DNA of 64,000 bases from CAYNEI01 sp964396185. Its GTDB lineage: Archaea > Thermoplasmatota > SW-10-69-26. Under the pieces are notes generated by a model that ran no database searches, was not told the origin of the DNA, and was given only the letters and a program-made list of their open reading frames with translations. The stretch is from positions 1 through 64,000 of the forward strand of contig CAYNEI010000002.1 in the NCBI GenBank assembly GCA_964396185.1, given 5' to 3'. Shown here one piece after another: positions 50,493 to 58,581 of this stretch (within the stretch, counting starts at the first letter, position 1; each line of letters begins with the position of its first letter). Both the position numbers and the translations under genes were made by a program.

Positions 50493-52553
50493 ATGGACGC
50501 GGAGGCGGGGGAGCAGCCGGCCGGCTTGGCCGGTGCAGCAGAGCTCACCGTGAAAGGCATCATCGTGGGCCTGCTGCTGGCCGTTCTACTAGGCGCGGCC
50601 AACATGTACGTGGGCATGCGCGTCGGGCTCACGGTCTCGGCCTCGATCCCGGCTGCCGTGCTCTCCATGGCCATCCTGAGGATGTTCAAGGAGCGCACGA
50701 TCCAGGAGAACAACATCGCCCAGACCGTGGCCTCAGCCGCCGAGGCCCTGGCTGCCGGCGTCATCTTCACCATCCCCGCCCTGCTCCCAGCCTTCCTGGG
50801 GGTCTGGGACGGGGTCCAGTTCACCGACACGCTCCTCATCGCGCTGGTCGGCGGCCTGCTCGGCGTGCTCTTCGCCGTGCCCCTGCGCAAAGCGCTCATC
50901 GTGGACAAGAAGCTCCCCTACCCCGAGGGCGTGGCCGCCGCCAGCGTGCTGCGCGCAGGCCACGGCGGAGGCGGGGCCAAGCTGCTCGTGGCCGGTGCCA
51001 TCGCCGGCGGCATCTTCGCCTTCCTCCAGCTCGGCCTGGGCATGTTCCCCACCACGGCCGAGATCGCCGGGCGCGCCGGCGAGACCCTGCTCTTCCTGGG
51101 CACCGATCTCTCGCTCATCCTCATCGGCGTGGGCTTCCTTGTGGGGCTTCGCATCTCGAGCCTCATCTTCGCCGGCGGTGCGTTCGCCTGGTTTTTCGTG
51201 CTCCCCCTGCTCTCCACCTTCAGCGGCACGGGTACCTTGGATGTCCCAGACGTCAGCGGCTTCGAGCCCGCCACCGCGGCGCTGGCCATCTGGGATGCCA
51301 AGATCCGGCTCATCGGCGCTGGAGCCATGTTCACCGGCGGCCTGCTGGCCGTCTGGAACCTGCGCGACTCCCTGGCCACGGCAGCCCGCGAGGGCCTGGC
51401 CAGCTACCGGGGTGCTCGCGACCAGGAGGGCTTCGGCACCGGCGATCTGCCCATCAACCTCGTGGTCATGGGCGTGCTGCTGCTCACCATCCCGCTGACC
51501 TTCCTGATCACCGACGCCCTCCCTGAGATCTGGCAGGGCCTGGTCACGGTGCTGGTGGTGCTCGTGGCCGGCTTCCTGCTCTCGGCTGTGGCGGGCTACA
51601 TGGCCGGTGTGGTCGGCTCGTCCAACAACCCGGTCAGCGGGGTCACCATCCTGGCCCTGGCAGCCACCGCCGGCCTGCTCAAGCTCTTCAACGTCACCGG
51701 TGAAGCTGGCATCCTGGGCGCGCTCTTCGTGGCCGCCTTCATCGCCGTGGCCGCTGCCATCAGCGGGGACACCATGCAGGACCTGAAAACCGGCCACATG
51801 GTGGGAGCCACCCCGTGGAAGCAGCAGTTCGCCCAGATGCTGGGCATCGGCATCTTCGCGCTCATGGCCCCCGTCGTGCTCGTGCTCCTGGACGACGCCT
51901 TCACCATCGGGGACCCCAGCGTGCTCCCGGCCCCGCAAGCCGGGCTCATGGCCGCCTTCCTGGACGCCTTCTTCGGCCAGGGCGTGGACACCCTCATGCT
52001 CGGCGGGGGTGCCGTCATCGGAGCCATCACCGCGCTGGCCGGGTTCTCCGTGCTCCCGGTGGCCGTGGGCGTCTACCTGCCCATCGGGCTCTCCGTGCCC
52101 ATCTTCTTCGGAGGCCTCCTCCGGTGGTGGGTGGCCGGGCAAGCCAAGAAGCGCGGCGTGGACGAGGAGTCCACCCAGAACCGGGGCACGCTCATCGCCT
52201 CTGGCGTGATCGCCGGCGAAGCCGTGGCCGGCATCGCGCTGGCCGGCTTCATCGTGGCGGATGCCACCTACGACCTCAACCTCACCCTCCAGCTGGCCCC
52301 CCTGATCCTCGGCCTGCTCGCCGCAGCCGGCGCGCTCACCATCCTGGGCACCGGCCCCCGCGGCAAGCTGGGTGCCATCCTGGCCGCAGGTGCCGGGATC
52401 ACCGGCGCCGCGTTGGTCACCTGGGGCCCGGAGATCACCCAGGCGGACTTCTCAGCCGGGCCGCTTGTGGGCCTGGTCGTGATGCTCTACGGTGCAGCCG
52501 TGATCACGTATCTGGCCTTGCGCCCGCAGGTGATGGACGAGGCGGCTGAGTAG
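50493..52553 (+). CDS. OPT-family oligopeptide transporter
   Basis: A 686-aa membrane protein with about 15 helices matching the OPT family, which imports small peptides or metal chelates. Signatures are NMYVGMRVGLTVSASIPAAV, ENNIAQTVASAAEALAAGV, KLPYPEGVAAASVL, GSSNNPVSGVT, SGDTMQDLKTGHMVGATPW and VGVYLPIGLSVPIFFGG. The length is typical of the prokaryotic members. In a genome rich in exported proteases, peptide uptake is the likely role. Iron-chelate transport is an alternative. Confidence 0.9.
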   Translation: MDAEAGEQPAGLAGAAELTVKGIIVGLLLAVLLGAANMYVGMRVGLTVSASIPAAVLSMAILRMFKERTIQENNIAQTVASAAEALAAGVIFTIPALLPAFLGVWDGVQFTDTLLIALVGGLLGVLFAVPLRKALIVDKKLPYPEGVAAASVLRAGHGGGGAKLLVAGAIAGGIFAFLQLGLGMFPTTAEIAGRAGETLLFLGTDLSLILIGVGFLVGLRISSLIFAGGAFAWFFVLPLLSTFSGTGTLDVPDVSGFEPATAALAIWDAKIRLIGAGAMFTGGLLAVWNLRDSLATAAREGLASYRGARDQEGFGTGDLPINLVVMGVLLLTIPLTFLITDALPEIWQGLVTVLVVLVAGFLLSAVAGYMAGVVGSSNNPVSGVTILALAATAGLLKLFNVTGEAGILGALFVAAFIAVAAAISGDTMQDLKTGHMVGATPWKQQFAQMLGIGIFALMAPVVLVLLDDAFTIGDPSVLPAPQAGLMAAFLDAFFGQGVDTLMLGGGAVIGAITALAGFSVLPVAVGVYLPIGLSVPIFFGGLLRWWVAGQAKKRGVDEESTQNRGTLIASGVIAGEAVAGIALAGFIVADATYDLNLTLQLAPLILGLLAAAGALTILGTGPRGKLGAILAAGAGITGAALVTWGPEITQADFSAGPLVGLVVMLYGAAVITYLALRPQVMDEAAE

Positions 52554-52657
52554 GCTCGGCGGGGCCGGGAGCTCAAGGGGACGCGCCAGCGTCCGACCGG
52601 TCTCGAGACAGGTCTCGACGAATGCGTCCTCGTTCATCGCGGTTCAGGCGCGGCGCA

Positions 52658-53290
52658 TCACTCGGGGTTCATCCCAGTTGTCCGCAACCAGTGCACACCA
52701 ACGCGCGCATCCCGGTAGAGCACGACGTGACGCCGAAGCACGCTCCCGATGAACGGATCCCCCTCGGTTGTCTGCGCCTCGAGCTCCGAGGTCGGGAGAG
52801 CCACCACCGAGACCGGGTGGCCGAGCACCCGGCCCCCGATCTCCGGTGGCTCGGCTCGACCGTCGGTCCCGACGAGGAGATCCACATCGGCTTGCCCACG
52901 GATGGGGGACCGGGTCAGGCTCCCGTAGAGGAGCACGAGCTGGACCTCGGGCGCGCGTGCAAGCTTGGAGACGACGGCCTCGAGGTGGTTCCAGTACGTG
53001 GGGAAGAGGTGCGGCACGTTGTCCCGGGCACGCTCCCTGGCGAAGAGCTCCTGGAGCATCGCCACGTAGGCGTGGTCCGGGTTGACAGTGTAGTGGAACG
53101 TCCGCCCGCGCTTGTGCGAGCGGATCACGCCGGTGCCCTCCAGGGCCTTGAGCGCCTGGTGGACCCCACCCTGGCTGCGCCCCGTCTCGGCCACCAGCGC
53201 AGAGGCATCAAGCTGGGGCAGGGCCTCCTCGAACAGCGTCCGGAGGATCTTCACGCGGGTGTCTGAGCCCAGGATCTGCTCAAGATACAC
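52658..53290 (-). CDS. Winged-helix/MNT nucleotidyltransferase fusion
   Basis: A 210-aa protein with an N-terminal winged helix (residues 5-70: GRSQGGVHQALKALEGTGVI) and a C-terminal minimal nucleotidyltransferase with the GS(x10)DxD motif: G123/S124 in LLYGSLTRSP and D135/D137 in ADVDLLV. MNT proteins often serve as antitoxins that AMPylate HEPN toxins, but no HEPN gene is adjacent. GTG at 53290 has TATAAATAAA centred about 26 nt upstream, so the mRNA is leaderless. A TGAATCA/TGATTCA palindrome brackets the TATA box and is probably its own operator. Confidence 0.78.
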   Translation of the reverse strand: MYLEQILGSDTRVKILRTLFEEALPQLDASALVAETGRSQGGVHQALKALEGTGVIRSHKRGRTFHYTVNPDHAYVAMLQELFARERARDNVPHLFPTYWNHLEAVVSKLARAPEVQLVLLYGSLTRSPIRGQADVDLLVGTDGRAEPPEIGGRVLGHPVSVVALPTSELEAQTTEGDPFIGSVLRRHVVLYRDARVGVHWLRTTGMNPE

Positions 53291-53295
53291 AAAAG

Positions 53296-53329
53296 TGAAT
53301 CAATCTCCATTTTATTTATAAGTGATTCA
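53296..53329 (-). promoter_or_regulatory. Promoter with palindromic operator for the HTH-MNT gene
   Basis: TGAATCA (53296-53302) and TGATTCA (53323-53329) are inverted repeats with 20 bp between them. The intervening bases contain the TATA box TATAAATAAA on the minus strand (about 53310-53320). Binding of a dimer here would block the promoter. The region is strikingly AT-rich for this genome. Confidence 0.65.
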
Positions 53330-53483
53330 TTTTCCCGAATTTTAGGGGGTGGGAGAGGGCAGGGGAGGGCCGGTGGATCGGCCCAAGCATCCGTCGACGG
53401 GAGGGGGGGATGCCCACTCCCCAGCAGCCCACACTCGCCTCTGCCATGCCAACCTCCATACCCAGGAGGCGCCATCCCCGCCC

Positions 53484-53879
53484 ATGGCCAAGCTAAGCGC
53501 TTTCCTCAACGTGCGCGACATCCAGACGAGCCTCGACTGGTACACGGGCCTGGGGTTCCAGGAGCTCGAGCGGGTCGAGGACGAGGACGGGCTGCACTAC
53601 GTCGACCTGGAGCTCGACGGCTGCGTGATCGGCCTGGGAGCCATCGACTCGAACGATGACCCGGGCTTCCAGGCGTGGGTCAGCGGAGAGCTCGGGCGAG
53701 GAGTGATCTTCTACGTCGAGCTCCCCACGGACGAGGAGGTCGACCAGGCCTTCGAGCAAGCCCAGAGCATCGGCGCCAAGGTCGAGTTCGAGCCCACCGA
53801 CCGGCCGTACGGGCGGCTGTTCATGCTCAACGACCCGGATGGGTACTCGATCAGCTTCCTCAGCCCGCCGGAGCAGTAA
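53484..53879 (+). CDS. VOC/glyoxalase-fold protein
   Basis: A 131-aa protein of the vicinal-oxygen-chelate superfamily with the two beta-alpha-beta-beta-beta modules: AFLNVRDIQTSLDWYTGLGF at the start and MLNDPDGYSISFLSP at the end. Members include glyoxalases, dioxygenases and bleomycin-binding proteins, and substrate cannot be told here. ATG at 53484 begins exactly at the fold. A frame open from 53349 has no support. It is 18 bp before the polymerase IV gene and may be cotranscribed. Confidence 0.8.
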   Translation: MAKLSAFLNVRDIQTSLDWYTGLGFQELERVEDEDGLHYVDLELDGCVIGLGAIDSNDDPGFQAWVSGELGRGVIFYVELPTDEEVDQAFEQAQSIGAKVEFEPTDRPYGRLFMLNDPDGYSISFLSPPEQ

Positions 53880-53897
53880 CTGGGATGGAGGGCGACC

Positions 53898-55046
53898 GTG
53901 ACGCAACAACGAGTCGTCCTCCACTTGGACATGGATGCCTTCTACGCCAGCGTCGAGCAGCGTGAGCGGCCCGAGCTCCAGGGCAAGCCCGTGATCATCG
54001 GGGCCGATCCTGAGCAGGGCAAGGGCCGCGGCGTGGTGGCCGCTGCCAGCTATGAAGCCCGGCGCTATGGGGTCCACTCGGCCCAGCCCATCAGCCAGGC
54101 CTGGCGCCAGTGCCCGGAGGGCGTCTACCTCTACCCGCGCTTCCCCCTTTACCGGGAGGTCAGCGGCCAGGCCTTCGAGATGCTCGAGGGGTCCGTGGAC
54201 ATCCTGGAGAAGGTCAGCATCGACGAGGCCTACGCCGACGTGACCGAGCGCACCGGCGCGGACTTCGAGACGGCCGAACGCTTGGCCCGGGCGCTCCAGC
54301 GTCGCGTGCTCGACGAGGTGGGCCTCTCGTGCTCCATCGGCGTGGGCCCGAACAAGCTCGTGGCCAAGGTGGCCAGCGATCTCGACAAGCCCGCGGGTCT
54401 CACGGTCGTGCGCCCGGAGCAGGTCGAGGCCGTCTTGGGGCCCCTGCCGGCCAGTGTCATCCCAGGCGTGGGGCCCAAGACCTACGCCAAGCTCCAGGCC
54501 ATGGGCATCGAGACCATCGCCCAGCTCGCCCAAGCCGATCCCGAGGCGCTGGAGCGACGGTTCGGGGTCTGGGGCCCGCATGTCATCCGCCTCGCACAGG
54601 GCCGAGATGAGCGGCCCGTGGATCCAAGCTGGGATCGCAAGTCCGTGGGCGCTGAGGTCACCTTCCACGATGATCTGGCCCCGGATCAGGCGCGCGAGCA
54701 GCTGGCCGGCGTGGCCCAGGAGGCCGCCGAGCGCTTGGCCAAGGTGGGCGACCAGGCGCGCACCATCACCCTCAAGGTGCGCCTCTCGGACTTCACGACG
54801 TTCACGCGCGCCAAGACGCTGCCGGTGGCCACGGACGACGCCGAGGTGATCGGCCACGTGGCTGAGGGGCTCTGGGACGGTGAGGACATCTCAGAGGAGG
54901 TGCGGCTTCTGGGTGTGCGGTTGTCCAACCTTCTCAAGGGCGAGCTCGCCCAGGTGAGCCTGGAGGCCTGGGATGCCATCGCCGAGGGCCAGGAGGAGGC
55001 GGTGCGGGAGCGGCCGGCGAGCTGGGGACGCGTGTGGCGGTTCTAG
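53898..55046 (+). CDS. dinB: DNA polymerase IV (Y-family, Dpo4/DinB)
   Basis: A 382-aa Y-family translesion polymerase. The catalytic acids are in VLHLDMDAFYASVE (D11) and VSIDEAYADVT. GIGPNKLVAK appears here as GVGPNKLVAKVASD. The thumb helix-hairpin-helix IPGVGPKTYAKL and the little-finger domain VTFHDDLAPDQ follow. It synthesises past damaged bases with low fidelity. The length is slightly above the Sulfolobus enzyme. No clear PCNA-binding motif is seen at the C-terminus (RPASWGRVWRF). The GTG start at 53898 is supported by GGAGGG upstream. Confidence 0.93.
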   Translation: MTQQRVVLHLDMDAFYASVEQRERPELQGKPVIIGADPEQGKGRGVVAAASYEARRYGVHSAQPISQAWRQCPEGVYLYPRFPLYREVSGQAFEMLEGSVDILEKVSIDEAYADVTERTGADFETAERLARALQRRVLDEVGLSCSIGVGPNKLVAKVASDLDKPAGLTVVRPEQVEAVLGPLPASVIPGVGPKTYAKLQAMGIETIAQLAQADPEALERRFGVWGPHVIRLAQGRDERPVDPSWDRKSVGAEVTFHDDLAPDQAREQLAGVAQEAAERLAKVGDQARTITLKVRLSDFTTFTRAKTLPVATDDAEVIGHVAEGLWDGEDISEEVRLLGVRLSNLLKGELAQVSLEAWDAIAEGQEEAVRERPASWGRVWRF

Positions 55047-55103
55047 AGTGGATGGTGCCCTCAACATCGCTAGGCTTAACCGTCCCGTCTCCCACCTCGG
55101 TGT

Positions 55104-55901
55104 GTGTCCCGACTCCGCGTCGCCACGTGGAACATGGACAACTGGAAACAGCGAGCGGACAAACGAGCCGAGGCGTGGGCGTGGCTCAAGGGGACCCTTG
55201 CACCAGACGTCGCGCTGCTCCAGGAAACGGTCCCGCCAGATGGGACAACAGGAATCGTCTGGAAAGACGGAGGGATCGACGGGAACCGCCCTTGGGCATC
55301 AGCGGTCAAGAGCTTCGGTCCCGCCATCGAAGAAATCAGGAAAGCTCGGGGCCGTCACAACAAAGTGGAGAGGGAGCTCCATCGGACATTCCCAGGGGCG
55401 ATGGCGATTGCGAGGCTATCCCCCTGCGACGCCGAACCGGTCACCTTCGTGAGCATGTACGGACTGATAGATGATGGGTACGCCACAACCACCGTTCACA
55501 GCCTTCTCTCGGATCTCAAGCCCTTGCTAGACAGCACAGCCGGCGGCCGCTTGGTCATCGGTGGTGACCTCAACTGTAGTACGCAGCTACCCCCTCCGTA
55601 CCGGCGGGTCCATCGCAACCTCTTTGACCGCTTCAGGGCGAACGGGCTCGTCGACCTCACACACTATACGCGTCACGAACGGGATCCACCCCCGGGCTGT
55701 CCTTGTAGCGAAGAACCACCTTGCGGGCACGTTCAGACGCACCGGCACAACCGGAGCGATAAGCCGTGGCAGGACGACTACCTGTTCGCATCCAAGGAGC
55801 TCACCGAACGGCTTAGCTCGCTCGAGGTCGTCGACAATGTGGAACCGTCGCCGTGGGAGTTCAGTGACCATTGCCCTTTGGTTGCGACCTTCGAGTTGTG
55901 A
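55104..55901 (+). CDS. Endonuclease/exonuclease/phosphatase (EEP) family nuclease
   Basis: A 265-aa EEP-fold enzyme with all core motifs: N10 in VATWNMDNW, E41 in ALLQETV, the GGDLN block (VIGGDLNCS), and SDHCPLVATFEL at the end. This fold cleaves phosphodiesters in DNA, RNA or lipids. Extra Cys (PPGCPCSEEPPC) between the core strands could bind zinc and are unusual. GTG at 55104 gives the complete first strand. It opens a lower-GC accessory stretch that also contains a truncated second EEP gene. Confidence 0.78.
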   Translation: MSRLRVATWNMDNWKQRADKRAEAWAWLKGTLAPDVALLQETVPPDGTTGIVWKDGGIDGNRPWASAVKSFGPAIEEIRKARGRHNKVERELHRTFPGAMAIARLSPCDAEPVTFVSMYGLIDDGYATTTVHSLLSDLKPLLDSTAGGRLVIGGDLNCSTQLPPPYRRVHRNLFDRFRANGLVDLTHYTRHERDPPPGCPCSEEPPCGHVQTHRHNRSDKPWQDDYLFASKELTERLSSLEVVDNVEPSPWEFSDHCPLVATFEL

Positions 55902-55934
55902 GGGTGAGACGCTAGACTCAACCTTTCCGGCCGA

Positions 55935-56213
55935 TCACTTCGGTAGCCATGCGAAGTCCTCGTGCGCCCTCACCCGCTCGTAAACCTCCTGCCTCAGCTT
56001 CGGGTTGATGAAGACTCCGTTGCCGTGCTTAGCGGGCTTCTCGATTAGGATTCCATCGCGGATCAGCTCGTCGATGGCCTCCTTGGCGGTGTCAAGCTCG
56101 TGGGACGGGAAGCCGCTTGCTGCAGTGTCGATTTGAAGCCAATGTCCACCAAAACACCCGTTCCGATAGAGCTTGTAGCAGACTTTTGCCTCGTTGTGGC
56201 TGAGCTCCCGCAC
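55935..56213 (-). CDS. Small winged-helix protein
   Basis: A 92-aa protein with a winged-helix pattern: RELSHNEAKVCYKLYRNGC for the first helix, LDTAKEAIDELIRDGILIEK for the recognition region, and HGNGVFINPKLRQEVYERV for the wing and last helix. It may regulate the divergent operon. The start is GTG at 56213. It shares the 62-bp intergenic region and palindrome with the ArsR-like gene. Confidence 0.65.
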   Translation of the reverse strand: MRELSHNEAKVCYKLYRNGCFGGHWLQIDTAASGFPSHELDTAKEAIDELIRDGILIEKPAKHGNGVFINPKLRQEVYERVRAHEDFAWLPK

Positions 56214-56243
56214 GTGCGGACATGAGCAAAGACCTAAATAGGG

Positions 56244-56273
56244 TTACGTCAACATAGGATTACGTGGACGTAA
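56244..56273. promoter_or_regulatory. Palindromic operator between divergent regulators
   Basis: TTACGT at 56244-56249 is repeated at 56260-56265, followed by GG and the reverse complement ACGTAA at 56268-56273, directly before the ATG at 56275. The AT-rich TAAATA at 56234-56239 could serve as TATA box for both directions. The sites look like a regulator binding site that would block the start of the + gene. Confidence 0.6.
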
Positions 56274-56274
56274 G

Positions 56275-56577
56275 ATGAAATTTACAGACTACTTCGGCGA
56301 TACACCTCGAGGTCGGCTCTTAGATTTCTTGGCAGATCACCCTGCGTCGGACTATAGTATCACGGAGATGGCCGAGAAGTCCGGGGTGTCCCGACCGACG
56401 ATCTACCAGGAACTCGGCGACTTAGAGAGGACGAAGATGCTGGTCCAGACAAGGACGCTTGGGCGTTCCCGCCTGTTCAAACTCAACACGGGGCACCCTG
56501 TGGTCCGAGATATCCTGGTTCAGGACATCGCTGACATCCGGATGGATTTCCAAGAGACAGCAGAGACACAGGCGTGA
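56275..56577 (+). CDS. ArsR/MarR-like winged-helix regulator
   Basis: A 100-aa DNA-binding protein: YSITEMAEKSGVSRPTIYQE is a classical helix-turn-helix, followed by the wing MLVQTRTLGRSRLFKLN and a dimerisation helix. It resembles archaeal ArsR-like regulators. A TTACGT/ACGTAA palindrome lies immediately before its ATG, so autoregulation is likely. The stop is 3 bp before the next ATG, linking it to the 430-aa unknown protein. Confidence 0.8.
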   Translation: MKFTDYFGDTPRGRLLDFLADHPASDYSITEMAEKSGVSRPTIYQELGDLERTKMLVQTRTLGRSRLFKLNTGHPVVRDILVQDIADIRMDFQETAETQA

Positions 56578-56580
56578 CCG

Positions 56581-57873
56581 ATGCCCACTGATGACCCCCG
56601 CGAGGGAGCTGGGACAGAAGATCCTCACGTATTGCTCGATCTTGCCCATGAAGTCGTAGAGGCGGCCCCTGAAGATCCCGATAGTTGGCTGATGCTCGGT
56701 TATGCCCAAGAGGCCTTAGCTTGGGGACTCGACCCTTTGGCGAGATGGCCGCTAGCCCCATGGGTCCAATTCCACCCTAAGGTCGAGGCACTCGAGCAGA
56801 TGGGCACGGGGGATCCCGACTGGGTGTTCCCCTACGACGAGGGCACCTTCAAAGCGCTCGAGCTCATCGATCGCTGGGGCGTTCCGCATGGTGGCCGTCG
56901 AGGTTCCTCCTCCGGCAGCCGTACTTTACCCAACCTGTACAAAGCTCATGAGACGTTTTTAGGGAGGCTCGATACCCCGTATCATGCCCCTGAGCTCGGG
57001 TTGACCGTTCGGGCGGACCCCGTTCTTCGGTCGAAGGCGCTTTCCGGAACACGTCACGCTCTCCTGGAGCAGGCATTTGATTCTTATCTTGAGGCTTCGG
57101 AGCGTGACCCCTCACTGGCGCATTGCGATGCCTTCCGTCCAGCGGTTCGTCGGTTCAAGCAGGTAGCCTACTTCGAGGTGGGCGACGCTGCGGCGGATTT
57201 TCCTCCATCTACCTTATACCTTGGGGATATCCCAGGAACAGTCCCGACTGATTCGTTCGATCTGGATGGCCTCTTGCGGAATCTAAGCCAGCAAGCCGAG
57301 TGTACGTTGGATGCTGCGATTCTCGAGGTGGAGACGCTCGTGGAGCCTTCGACTCCCGGGTTCATCCTCGATCGATGGCAGGGCGACGTGGACGGTCCCG
57401 GGTCCACGCTAGGTGAGGTGGGCGCCGCCCCATTCGCCGAGACTCTCTGGGGCTCTATCCAGCGTACCCTCAACCAACTGGACCGGGGACCCAAGGGGGC
57501 CCTGATGAGTCTTGAAGTTCCACCAGAAGCGAATGACGCGTTTCGGCCCGCCCGAAGTTGGGAAGCTTTACCACTGCCCCAGTTAGCCATGGAGGCATAC
57601 AAGTCCGCGCACCGCCGCCGCAACCGTGGGCGCCAGATCCTTGATCTTCTATTCATCTACGCAAATGCCGAAGAGAATCCTGGAGATATAATCGCTGTAA
57701 CGAGCCTGCTACAGCAGATTGAGTGGGCTGTGCAGCAAACCATACGGAAGGAATCCGGCGGGACCTACAGCCTAGAGGCGTACTGGGAATCCGGGCTCGC
57801 GGAAAAGTTAGGTAGGGCCGCACGGGCCACCGGCCTTCCCGACGACATTGTGCTCGGGTTCACGAGAACCTAG
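56581..57873 (+). CDS. Unknown 430-aa accessory protein
   Basis: I do not recognise this protein. The N-terminal 80 residues look helical (LLDLAHEVVEAAPEDPDSWL), possibly TPR-like, the middle is mixed, and the C-terminal 130 residues are again helical with many charges (AYKSAHRRRNRGRQILDLL). No signal peptide, membrane helix or catalytic motif is obvious. It follows the regulator by 3 bp and ends 12 bp before the EEP fragment. Codon use is less GC-biased than in surrounding core genes, suggesting later acquisition. Confidence 0.55.
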   Translation: MPTDDPREGAGTEDPHVLLDLAHEVVEAAPEDPDSWLMLGYAQEALAWGLDPLARWPLAPWVQFHPKVEALEQMGTGDPDWVFPYDEGTFKALELIDRWGVPHGGRRGSSSGSRTLPNLYKAHETFLGRLDTPYHAPELGLTVRADPVLRSKALSGTRHALLEQAFDSYLEASERDPSLAHCDAFRPAVRRFKQVAYFEVGDAAADFPPSTLYLGDIPGTVPTDSFDLDGLLRNLSQQAECTLDAAILEVETLVEPSTPGFILDRWQGDVDGPGSTLGEVGAAPFAETLWGSIQRTLNQLDRGPKGALMSLEVPPEANDAFRPARSWEALPLPQLAMEAYKSAHRRRNRGRQILDLLFIYANAEENPGDIIAVTSLLQQIEWAVQQTIRKESGGTYSLEAYWESGLAEKLGRAARATGLPDDIVLGFTRT

Positions 57874-57885
57874 GCCTACATCGCA

Positions 57886-58473
57886 GTGGTTCCCACAAGG
57901 GATTTGGTCGAATGCGGGCAAGCGGCTTGCAAGCACAGGAACCTACTGCTGGATAAGGGAGGCGACCCGGCGGTTGACCGACGTGGGCGATCAGGCGTCA
58001 CAACCCACATCCCCCCCGGGCGCTCCAACGGCTGGACGAAAATCGACCAATTCGAGGGACTGTATGGGAACGTCCAGGGACTTGCGGATGGCCCGGTAAT
58101 CCTGACAGGGGACTTCAACGCACCACAGCGGGAGCTGCCAGACGGGCGCACGGCGACTTGGGGGGAGCGAGACCGAGATGACGGAACGGTCTGCCTCAAT
58201 CATCGAGGTGAACGTTGGCGAGACGGGGAATGGAATGTTCCCCGAGGCCTCGAACCGCTAGGCATCAGGGATACCTACCGGGCGATCCACGGCGGCCAAG
58301 CAGGAGAGGGATATAGCTGGGTGCTCCGTCGAGAAGGCAAGGAGTTCCGGCGCCGGTTCGATCACGTCCTCGCATCGCAGGAGTTCGAGGTCCAGTCCGC
58401 ACGCTACCTCCACGAGGCCAGAGAGGAATCCCTGAGTGATCACTCTCCGCTCCTGGTTGAGCTTGCCTGGTAG
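57886..58473 (+). pseudogene. Truncated EEP-family nuclease
   Basis: The 195-aa frame carries only the C-terminal half of an EEP nuclease: VILTGDFNAPQ, FRRRFDHVLAS and SDHSPLLVELAW. The first strands with the catalytic Asn and Glu are missing, and residues 1-37 do not look like an EEP fold. It is probably a decayed or truncated gene, although use as a binding module cannot be excluded. It belongs to a different subgroup from the complete enzyme at 55104. The start GTG at 57886 is nominal. Confidence 0.6.
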
Positions 58474-58581
58474 TACCACAGAGTTGCGCTGGATAGGGCC
58501 TTAGATCATACCCCAGGCAGGAGATGATGCGCTCTCCACGCGGGGGTCGTTGAGGCGGGCACGAGTCCCGCTCGGCGGCAG

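Noticed and set aside
50733..52142. 469-aa minus-strand frame inside the OPT transporter
   Set aside because: It is a Gln/His/Glu-rich shadow of the transporter, which has strong family motifs.
57848..58099. Missing N-terminal half of the EEP fragment in another frame
   Set aside because: The overlapping frame has no EEP motifs, so a simple frameshift does not explain the truncation.
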